From Micromonospora sp. NBC_01796 (GTDB taxonomy: Bacteria; Actinomycetota; Actinomycetes; Mycobacteriales; Micromonosporaceae): 64,000 bases of DNA. This document shows positions 57,830 through 64,000 of the stretch, in pieces. The position numbers and the translations under genes are program-made. Numbering within the stretch: position 1 is the stretch's first letter; the number at the start of each line of letters is the position of its first letter. The stretch covers positions 2,852,001 through 2,916,000 of the forward strand of contig NZ_CP109078.1 of NCBI RefSeq assembly GCF_035917455.1, given 5' to 3'. The notes below the pieces were generated by a model. The model did not search any database. It had not been told where the DNA came from and worked only from the letters and a program-made list of their open reading frames with translations.

Positions 57830-59281
57830 ATGCCGGCGACCGTCGGGAGACGGCTGGACCGACTTGCCCCAGTCCGCCGTGTCACACGTGGGATCGACCG
57901 TCGAACCGTCGCTCGGCTCGGCCTCATAGCCGCGACCTGGTACGCCGCCTGGCTGTCCATTGACGCGTTCGGACGCCCGTACAACTTCTTCGACATGAAG
58001 ATCTACCACGGTGCGATCGTCTGGTGGGCCAGCGGCAACGACCTCTACGGCTTCATCGCGCCGATGACCACGCTCGGCTTCACCTATCCACCGTTCGCGG
58101 CCCTGATCATGCTGCCGATGGCCTGGTTCCCGGTCGGCGCCGCCGGTTGGCTCAACGTGTTCGCCAGCCTCGCCGCGCTCACGGTTGTCCTCACCGCACT
58201 GTTGCGACCGACCGTCGAACGCCTCGGCTGGTCGCTCTGGTTCGTCGTCGGCATCGCCGTACCGCTCGCGGTGGCGATCGAACCGGTACGGGAGACCCTC
58301 GGCTACGGCCAGGTCAACCTGCTCCTGTTCGGCCTCATCATGGCCGATCTGGTGGCCCTGCGGTGGCGGGCCCGGCGCGGGATCCGTACCGGCTGGACGG
58401 ACCGGCCGCTGCGCCGGTTCTTCTTCAGCGGTGCCTGGGCCGGTGTCGGCATCGGACTGGCCACCTCGGTCAAGCTCACCCCGGCGCTGTTCATCCTGTA
58501 CTTCCTGCTGACCCGGCAGTGGCGCGCCGCGATGACCGCGATCGGCACCACCATCGGCGTGATCCTGGCGACCTTCGCGATCGCCGGCCGCGAGTCGATG
58601 ACCTACTTCACCAGCGTGATCTGGCAGACCGAGCGGGTCGGTGCGGCGGACATGACGCCGAACCAGTCGCTGGCCGGGGTTCTCGCCCGCCTCTACGACT
58701 CGATCGAGACCCCGGGCCTGCTCTGGCTCTCGTTCGCCCTGGTCATCCTCGCGATCGGACTCTCCCGGGCGGGCAACGCGCACGCCGACGGCGACGAGTT
58801 GACCGCGTTCACCCTGGTCGGGCTGACCGCCAACGTGATCAGCCCGGTCTCCTGGTCGCACCACCTCGTCTGGGTGGTCCCGGCGGTCATCGTGCTCGCG
58901 GACAACGCCCTGCGCCGCCGACGCGCCAGCCGTGGCCTGCTGCACCGGATCGGCCCACCACCGTCCCAGAACAACCTGATCGGCGTCGCCGGTCTGCGCT
59001 CACCGATCTGGTTCCCGACCCTGACCGGGCTCCGGCACGGGGTCGCCGCTGTCGGCCTCTACCTGCTGTTCCTGATCTCGCCGATCTGGCCGTACGAGCA
59101 CAAGCTGCCCGAGGTGTCGCACTACCAGGACGGCCTCTTCGGGGCGCTGATGGAGAACTCGCTCGCGTTGGCGCTGATCGTGCTGGTCGCGACGCTGCCC
59201 TGGCGTCCCGGCGCCGAACCCGCGTTCTACACCGAGCGGCGCCGACCGGGATCCGTCCCGCTGCACCACGGCCAGCACTGA
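57830..59281 (+). CDS. GT87 family glycosyltransferase (polyprenyl-P-mannose type)
   Basis: A 483-residue polytopic membrane protein of the GT-C fold, DUF2029/GT87 group. The first loop has GRPYNFFDMKIYHGAIVWWASGNDLYGF with the conserved catalytic Asp. Then come TLGFTYPPFAALIMLPMAWF, ETLGYGQVNLLLFGLIMAD and TSVKLTPALFILYFLL, all typical of actinobacterial alpha-mannosyltransferases such as PimE and MptB relatives. About ten hydrophobic segments are visible. It would add mannose from polyprenyl-phosphomannose to envelope glycolipids outside the membrane. ATG 57830 has GGGGTGG 8 nt upstream. The acceptor is not determined. Confidence 0.88.
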   Translation: MPATVGRRLDRLAPVRRVTRGIDRRTVARLGLIAATWYAAWLSIDAFGRPYNFFDMKIYHGAIVWWASGNDLYGFIAPMTTLGFTYPPFAALIMLPMAWFPVGAAGWLNVFASLAALTVVLTALLRPTVERLGWSLWFVVGIAVPLAVAIEPVRETLGYGQVNLLLFGLIMADLVALRWRARRGIRTGWTDRPLRRFFFSGAWAGVGIGLATSVKLTPALFILYFLLTRQWRAAMTAIGTTIGVILATFAIAGRESMTYFTSVIWQTERVGAADMTPNQSLAGVLARLYDSIETPGLLWLSFALVILAIGLSRAGNAHADGDELTAFTLVGLTANVISPVSWSHHLVWVVPAVIVLADNALRRRRASRGLLHRIGPPPSQNNLIGVAGLRSPIWFPTLTGLRHGVAAVGLYLLFLISPIWPYEHKLPEVSHYQDGLFGALMENSLALALIVLVATLPWRPGAEPAFYTERRRPGSVPLHHGQH

Positions 59282-59303
59282 CCGCCGCAGCGGTTACGAC
59301 CCC

Positions 59304-59741
59304 TCAGGGGCAGTTGACCCACTCTTCGGTGCCGTCGGCGAACACCTGCCGCTTCCAGACCGGCAACTGCGCCTTGACCTCGTCGACCAGCCGGGCGCAG
59401 GCGGCGAACGCGGCGGCCCGGTGCGCGGTGCTCACCGCCGCGACCAACGCCACGTCGCCGATCTCGAGCGGTCCGACCCGGTGGGAGACGGCAACCGCGT
59501 GTACGTCGGGGTCGGCGGCGATCTCGGCGGCCACCGCCCGCAGCACGTCGATCGCACTGGGGTGGCCCTCGTACTCCAGGCGGGTCACCGCGCGACCGTG
59601 ATCGTGGTCGCGGACCACGCCCTGGAAGGAGACCACCGCACCGGCCCGACGGTCCGCGACCGCGGCCTCGTGCGCGGCCAGGTCGAGCGGTTCGGTGGTG
59701 ACCGCCACCTCGGTGACGCCCTCGGCAGTCGGCGCGCTCAC
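59304..59741 (-). CDS. moaE: Molybdopterin synthase catalytic subunit
   Basis: A 145-residue protein that transfers sulfur from MoaD thiocarboxylate to precursor Z. The family motifs are GAVVSFQGVVRDHDHGRAVTRLEYEGH, VAVSHRVGPLEIGDVALVAAVS and the active-site lysine region VKAQLPVWKRQVFADGTEEWV at the C-terminus. GTG 59741 is chosen because GGAAGGTGG lies directly upstream; GTG 59750 is the alternative. It is the last gene of the moaC-mogA-moeA-moaE operon, 37 bp after moeA. Confidence 0.95.
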   Translation of the reverse strand: MSAPTAEGVTEVAVTTEPLDLAAHEAAVADRRAGAVVSFQGVVRDHDHGRAVTRLEYEGHPSAIDVLRAVAAEIAADPDVHAVAVSHRVGPLEIGDVALVAAVSTAHRAAAFAACARLVDEVKAQLPVWKRQVFADGTEEWVNCP

Positions 59742-59778
59742 GGAACCCACCTTCCGTTTCCGGCCAACGGGCCGGTGG

Positions 59779-61035
59779 TCATGATCTCACTCCGGACAGC
59801 AACGGCAACGGTACAACCGGAACCCGCGTACCCGCCTCGCCGTTGCCGCCCGGTTCGATCACCGCGAAGCCGTCCGCCTGCGCCAGCCCGCGCAGCATCG
59901 CCGATCCGACGTGCCGGACCGGGGTGGCGGTGCCGAGCACCGGATCGATCCGGACCAGGGCCAGGTGGGTGTAGTCCCCCCGACCGGCGATCGGTTCGGC
60001 CAGCGTGACGTACGGCAGCAGCGGCATCGGTCGCCCCTGCAAACCGGCCAACAGGGGTGCGACCAGCGAGACCAGGGCGACGACGGCGGACTGCGGATTG
60101 CCGGGGAGCCCGGCGACGTACCGCTTGCGGCCGTCCGGGCCGGTGACCCGGGCCAGCAGCATCGGGAATCCGGGGCGTACCGCCACGGTGTTGACCACGT
60201 ACTCGGCGCCGAGTTCGGCCAGCGCCGGGTGCAGGTGGTCGACCGGCCCGTGCATGGTTCCGCCGGTGGTGCAGATCAGGTCGACGCCGGCCAGCGCCTG
60301 CCGCAGCGCGGCCACGTGTGCCGGCAGGGTGTCCGCGACCGGCCCGATCACCGCCGCCGGTGCGACCGTGGCGCCGTACCGCCGCAGCCAGGCCGGTACG
60401 GCCGGACCGAGGCTGTCGCGTACGCGGCCGGCCTCGGGTGGGCCGGCGGTGAGCAGTTCGTCGCCGAAGACCAGAACGGCGGCCCGGGGCGCGGGATGCA
60501 CCCGCAGCCGGTCGTAGCCACAGGAGGCGGCCAGCCCGACCACACCCGGTCCGACCGGGCTCCCGGCCGGGAGCAGTTCCTCCCCGGCGTACGCCTCCTC
60601 GCCCGGCGCCCGCCACTCCGGTCCCGTACGCGGTGTGCCCGCGACCCGGCCGTCGGCGGTCCGGGTGGACTCCTCGATCCGCAGCACCTCGTTCGCACCG
60701 GCCGGCAGCATGGCCCCGGTCGCGATCTCCACGGTGGTGCCGTCCTCGGTCAGCGGCGGCGGGGTGCCGCCGGCCAGGACCCGCCCGACGACCCGCCAGG
60801 GTCCGTCGCCCCGGACCGCCCAGCCATCCACGCTGGAGGTGGGGAACGCGGGCAGGTCGGTCAGCGTGGTGAGGGGTTCGGCCAGGGTCAGCCCGTCGGC
60901 CTCGACCAGCGGGACGTCGACGGGCGCCACGGCGTCGGCCCGGCCGGCCGCGTAGACCCGGGCGCGGGCCTCGGCCCAGCCGACCGGTGGGCGGTCGGCG
61001 CCCCGATCCGTGGCGACAGCGGGTTCGACGCTCAT
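59779..61035 (-). CDS. moeA: Molybdopterin molybdotransferase
   Basis: A 418-residue enzyme that inserts molybdate into adenylated molybdopterin. Domain order is normal: the N-terminal region with FPTSSVDGWAVRGDG (about 72-86), the middle with EIATGAMLPAGANEVLRIEE, the MogA-like domain with VLVFGDELL and ICTTGGTMHGPVDHL, and VAGLPGNPQSAVVAL before the C-terminal barrel. ATG 61035 gives the standard length; the longer frame is a shadow of mogA. A 113-bp gap separates it from mogA upstream. Confidence 0.95.
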   Translation of the reverse strand: MSVEPAVATDRGADRPPVGWAEARARVYAAGRADAVAPVDVPLVEADGLTLAEPLTTLTDLPAFPTSSVDGWAVRGDGPWRVVGRVLAGGTPPPLTEDGTTVEIATGAMLPAGANEVLRIEESTRTADGRVAGTPRTGPEWRAPGEEAYAGEELLPAGSPVGPGVVGLAASCGYDRLRVHPAPRAAVLVFGDELLTAGPPEAGRVRDSLGPAVPAWLRRYGATVAPAAVIGPVADTLPAHVAALRQALAGVDLICTTGGTMHGPVDHLHPALAELGAEYVVNTVAVRPGFPMLLARVTGPDGRKRYVAGLPGNPQSAVVALVSLVAPLLAGLQGRPMPLLPYVTLAEPIAGRGDYTHLALVRIDPVLGTATPVRHVGSAMLRGLAQADGFAVIEPGGNGEAGTRVPVVPLPLLSGVRS

Positions 61036-61148
61036 CGGGCCGGCCTCGACCGGTGGAATCTCGCACTCACCGATCGAGCCTATCGTCGTACGCGCCCGGC
61101 TTGGTCCGGGTCCTGAGTCCGGGGCGGTCCGGACGGCACCCGCCCGAC

Positions 61149-61631
61149 TCAGGCCGGCTGCGGGTGGTCGCCGCCGCGTAGCTGGTCGACGGTGTGGGCG
61201 AGGATCGGCCCGAGTACGGCGAGCCCGTCCTTGGCGCCGCCGGTGGATCCGGGCAGGTTCACGACCAGCATCCGCCCGGCCACCCCGGCCAGTCCCCGGG
61301 ACAGCGCTGCGGTCGGCACGGCCGCCCGGCTGTGTGCCCGGATCGCCTCGGCGATGCCGGGGATCTCGTAGTCGAGCACCGCCCGGGTGACCTCGGGTGT
61401 CCGGTCGGTCGGTGTGACCCCGGTGCCCCCGCTGGTGAGGACGACGTCGACCCCGTCGGCGAGGGCCTGGCGCAGGGCCGCGCCGACCGGTTCGCCGTCG
61501 GGGACGACCACCGGCTCGTCCACCTCGCACCCGAGTTCGCGCAGTCCGGCGACCAGGCGGGGGCCGCTGGTGTCGGCGTAGACGCCGGCGGCGGCCCGGT
61601 TGGAGGCGACCACCACCCGTGCCCGGATCAC
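61149..61631 (-). CDS. mogA: Molybdopterin adenylyltransferase (MogA/MoaB family)
   Basis: A 160-residue enzyme that adenylates molybdopterin before molybdenum insertion. The motif VVLTSGGTGVTPTDRTPEVT (about 83-102) has the conserved Asp/Thr residues, and VNLPGSTGGAKDGLAVLGPIL follows. GTG 61631 overlaps the moaC stop by 4 bp (GTGA), so translation is coupled. MogA and MoaB are similar in sequence; the name mogA is a best guess given that no other copy is present. Confidence 0.92.
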   Translation of the reverse strand: MIRARVVVASNRAAAGVYADTSGPRLVAGLRELGCEVDEPVVVPDGEPVGAALRQALADGVDVVLTSGGTGVTPTDRTPEVTRAVLDYEIPGIAEAIRAHSRAAVPTAALSRGLAGVAGRMLVVNLPGSTGGAKDGLAVLGPILAHTVDQLRGGDHPQPA

Positions 61632-62119
61632 GGCCGGTCCGCCGGTCGGTCCCAGTCCCCGGTCTTGCCACCCTCTTTGCGCAGCACCCGTACGTGTTCG
61701 AGGGATGCGGCGGGGTCGACGGCCTTGACCATGTCGATCAGGGCGAGCCCGGCGGTGGCGACCGCGGTCAGCGCCTCCATCTCCACCCCGGTCCGGTCGG
61801 CGGTCCGTACGGTCGCGGTGATCTCGACGGTCGAGCCCTCCGGCGTGAGGTCGACGATCACCCCGTGCAGTGCGATCGGGTGGCAGAGCGGGATCAGGTC
61901 GGGGGTCCGCTTGGCGCCCATGATCCCGGCCAGCCGCCCGACCGCCAGGGCGTCTCCCTTCGGCAGCCCGTCCTGGCGCAGCAACCGGACAACCTCGTCG
62001 GTGGTCTGGAGTCGGCCGGCGGCAATGGCCCGGCGTCCGGTCACCGGTTTGCCGGACACGTCGACCATCCGGGCCGCGCCGGCCCGGTCGACGTGGGTGA
62101 GGTGTTCCGAGGTGGTCAC
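61628..62119 (-). CDS. moaC: Cyclic pyranopterin monophosphate synthase
   Basis: A 163-residue enzyme that converts 3',8-cyclo-GTP, the MoaA product, to precursor Z. Family motifs include LTHVDRAGAARMVDVSGKPVT, KGDALAVGRLAGIMGAKRTPDLIPLCHPI (the LCHP active-site loop), RTGVEMEALTAVATAGLALIDMVKAVD and a C-terminal VRVLRKEGGKTGDW. GTG 62119 is decided by a leaderless TAGGCT 7 bp upstream and by the standard N-terminus. It is the first gene of the four-gene operon; the substrate-producing moaA is 17.5 kb away. Confidence 0.96.
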   Translation of the reverse strand: MTTSEHLTHVDRAGAARMVDVSGKPVTGRRAIAAGRLQTTDEVVRLLRQDGLPKGDALAVGRLAGIMGAKRTPDLIPLCHPIALHGVIVDLTPEGSTVEITATVRTADRTGVEMEALTAVATAGLALIDMVKAVDPAASLEHVRVLRKEGGKTGDWDRPADRP

Positions 62120-62126
62120 GTACGCG

Positions 62127-62132
62127 AGCCTA
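62127..62132 (-). promoter_or_regulatory. Candidate -10 (TAGGCT on minus strand), leaderless
   Basis: TAGGCT ends 7 bp before GTG 62119 and would drive the moaC-mogA-moeA-moaE operon. Confidence 0.55.
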
Positions 62133-62821
62133 TCGACCGTCGCCGTCCATTCGCGAGGACCGCGCCGCCCACCCCGGTCTCGATGATCGGGTACGGCGAT
62201 CGAAGCTGATCGACCGCTACTACCCGCGTTCCCGATCGCGCCGATCGTGGTCGTCCCGGGGTTGGAATTGACTAGTCCGTCGAATCGAGAGAACATCCGC
62301 CGATGGCACCCGCGCGGGGATGTCCGGGGCGGTACGGCGGTCGACCGGGGGACGGATCGGCGCCGGTCGGAGCAGGTCTGATCTACCTGGCCACAGCGAG
62401 GTGGCAGGCGAATGCGGTCAGTGGGCCCGCATCAGCACCGGGGTGTCAACGGGTGTGCGGAGTCACGATTCCGGGGTCCCAATCCACAAATAGGAAATAT
62501 GACGCCGATCAGGCAGTCGCATAAGCATTCAGTTTCCATATCGGGACGCAAAGTAGCAAACTAGGTGAGGATTAGCGGATACTGCGCATATCGACACCTA
62601 ACGGTATATAACTGACGCCTCATCTCATACGATTCTCACGTCGAACAACAGCGATCGAAGCGCCGGACCCCCTCCCGCTTCATCGGTACGACAAGAGAGG
62701 ACGTGCGGAGATGCGCAGCACCGACTGGCTCTGAGCAGAGGTATCCGACAACCACTACGAGTCGTAGGCTGGCGAGACATACCGTCACGAGAGAAACACC
62801 GAGTGGCGACAAAGGACTGGT
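62133..62821. other. Long divergent intergenic region, AT-rich in part
   Basis: About 690 bp between moaC and the GGDEF gene. The part from about 62470 to 62640 is clearly AT-richer than the genome. A 7-codon frame, MRSTDWL, starts at 62711 and lies ~90 bp before the GGDEF start; it may be a leader peptide but is too short to support. AAGGA (62810-62814) precedes ATG 62822. I see no RNA gene or riboswitch that I can support. Confidence 0.4.
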
Positions 62822-64000
62822 ATGACTCGGACTGATCAGGACGACACTGGGACCGATCGGCGGCTGGTGCTGCTTGTCGGTCTCGTCGTCATTTGTGCGG
62901 GTATAGCCGCAGCGATCAGCATCCGCGAGATACTCGGTCACGGCCTTCCGACACTCAACGACCTCGGCACCGCCGCCAAACTGACCTTCCTGGTTGTCGT
63001 CGGCGCAACGGTCAGCGTCCGGATTCGGATCCGGTCGACCCCGCACGGCATCTCCTGGACCGAGGTCGCGATCCTCACCGGTCTCGCGCTCGCACCCGTC
63101 CCCTGGGTCATCCTCTGCGCCGGACTCGGCGTGGGCATCGCGCGGGCGATCGTCCGACTGGCCCCGTTGAAGCTCGCCTTCGGCGTGGCGAAGGACATGC
63201 TCCTCGCGACCGCTGCCGGGGTGGTCTTCCTGCTCCTCGACTGGTCCTGGTCAGCCGACCGCCCGCTGCAAGAGCGGATCGTGCCGCTGGTCGCCGCCTA
63301 CCTCGTGGTCGTGGTGCTCGACGAGGCGTTGACGCTGCCCGTCATCTCGCTCGCCAGCCGGGTCAGCCTCCGCAGGCTCTTCTCCGGCCACTGGGACCTC
63401 AGGTTGGCCAGCGTCGTCGCCCGCCTGCTGGTGATCCTGGCCATCATGCTGATCCTGCAGGCCGACACGAGCCTGCTGCTGATCATCCCGCCACTCGTAC
63501 TCAGCCTGCACCTGGCGTACTCGTCCCGCCTGCGCAGCCGGGACGAACGGCACGCCTGGCAGCGGTTGGCCCGGGCCACCGACGCGCTCAACGACGTCGA
63601 CCTCGGACAGGTGCTCCGGACCGCCGTCGACGGTGCGGCAGAACTGTTCGGCGCCGACCGGGTGGAGGTCGTACGCGACGACGGCGGGCGGACCGTACGG
63701 GGCGACGGCGGCACGATCACCTCCGACGGCAACGGCGGCGAACCGCTGCCCACCGGCGGCACCACCATCACCACTCCGCTGCAGGGCCACGACGGCATCG
63801 AGATCGGACTGCTCCGCCTCTGGTTCCCCGGCCCGGTCCAACTCTCCGAACGCGAGTGGTACACGCTGCGCACGTTCGCCTCCGCGCTCTGCACCGCGAT
63901 CCGCAACGCCTCCGCGTACGCGGAGCTGACCCGGGTCGCCGACGAACACGCACACGCGGCGTCACACGACGTACTCACCGGCCTGGCGAACCGGCGCCAC
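62822..64000 (+). CDS. Membrane-bound GAF-GGDEF protein, N-terminal part
   Basis: A partial protein, open for 393 codons to the window end. About six hydrophobic segments (residues 14-220; LVLLVGLVVICAGIAAAIS, FLVVVGATVSV, PVPWVILCAGLGVGIARAIV, KDMLLATAAGVVFLLLDW) form a membrane sensor region. A GAF-like domain follows (about 240-375; LGQVLRTAVDGAAELFGADRVEVV). The last residues HDVLTGLANRRH are the start of a GGDEF domain, so it is probably a diguanylate cyclase; an EAL domain may follow outside the window. ATG 62822 has AAGGA upstream. The signal is unknown. Confidence 0.85.
   Translation, partial: MTRTDQDDTGTDRRLVLLVGLVVICAGIAAAISIREILGHGLPTLNDLGTAAKLTFLVVVGATVSVRIRIRSTPHGISWTEVAILTGLALAPVPWVILCAGLGVGIARAIVRLAPLKLAFGVAKDMLLATAAGVVFLLLDWSWSADRPLQERIVPLVAAYLVVVVLDEALTLPVISLASRVSLRRLFSGHWDLRLASVVARLLVILAIMLILQADTSLLLIIPPLVLSLHLAYSSRLRSRDERHAWQRLARATDALNDVDLGQVLRTAVDGAAELFGADRVEVVRDDGGRTVRGDGGTITSDGNGGEPLPTGGTTITTPLQGHDGIEIGLLRLWFPGPVQLSEREWYTLRTFASALCTAIRNASAYAELTRVADEHAHAASHDVLTGLANRRH

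Noticed and set aside
62303-62524. 73-codon plus-strand frame in the moaC/GGDEF gap
   Set aside because: No ribosome site, no family resemblance and mixed composition.
62543-62553. GGGACGCAAAG, resembling the core of a GEMM-I (cyclic-di-GMP) riboswitch, upstream of a GGDEF gene
   Set aside because: The other conserved half (the GCAAACC side and the tetraloop-receptor helix) is missing, so the match is probably chance.
1-64000. tRNA genes, rRNA genes, CRISPR arrays, prophage or conjugation genes
   Set aside because: None was found by reading; intergenic gaps are mostly short and hold hairpins or promoters. The zinc-ribbon locus has a mobile-element flavour but no integrase or relaxase.

Overview
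The window is chromosomal DNA of a high-GC actinomycete, most likely a member of the Micromonosporaceae. Signs of this are the very high GC content, frequent GTG starts, an XRE/DUF397 pair, a Bpa proteasome activator ending in GQYL, LCP cell-wall ligases, a DUF5926 protein and an LppU/SCO3897-type protein. I see no tRNA, rRNA, CRISPR array, transposase or prophage. Many genes lack a Shine-Dalgarno sequence and instead have a TANNNT hexamer (often TAGGCT) 6-8 bp before the start codon, which indicates leaderless mRNAs.

Layout. 1-2786: end of a DUF4153/DUF4173 membrane protein, then a small membrane protein and a sodium:solute symporter. 2819-4686: two copies of a ~70-bp hairpin repeat flank an XRE/DUF397 pair and a divergent small gene. 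4730-9501: two unknown genes, an ABC exporter pair and a flavin reductase whose start overlaps a parS-like site. 9696-11716: DUF485 protein plus cation/acetate symporter. 11890-16742: sugar-nucleotide epimerase and three tandem LCP ligases. 16799-20960: rhodanese, glycerophosphodiesterase, orphan sensor kinase, RsbW-like ATPase and DUF5926. 21000-29970: arginine deiminase, NERD-like, PAS-like, ACT and lipoprotein genes, pheA, AIM24, metallopeptidase, OsmC, a membrane protein and serS. 30175-38881: two overlapping HAD phosphatases, bpa, an alpha/beta hydrolase, an orphan substrate-binding lipoprotein, ddaH divergent from an Lrp regulator, and a beta-propeller protein.

38957-46198: YbjN/TY-Chap chaperone, DUF6457, mobA, DUF4192, fructosamine-kinase-like, moaA-moaD and LtrA. 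46224-49407: the most accessory-looking segment, a translationally coupled operon of unknown genes (a 661-residue zinc-ribbon protein, an 86-residue protein, and a third gene with an apparent frameshift), divergent from a minimal GntR regulator. 49652-52888: a large protein joining an EndoQ-like PHP nuclease to a UvrD-type helicase. 52926-59281: prepilin peptidase, LppU-like protein, a STAND-like ATPase behind paired palindromes, GNAT, DoxX and a GT87 mannosyltransferase-like protein. 59304-62119: operon moaC-mogA-moeA-moaE. 62822-64000: start of a membrane GAF-GGDEF protein that runs off the window.

The clearest joint function is molybdenum-cofactor synthesis, split over three nearby loci. 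The clearest candidates for new biology are the EndoQ-UvrD fusion, the zinc-ribbon operon with its GntR neighbour, and the ATPase under a duplicated TCTAGC-N6-GCTAGA palindrome. Two degenerate parS sites and the pheA/serS neighbourhood suggest the region is not far from oriC.
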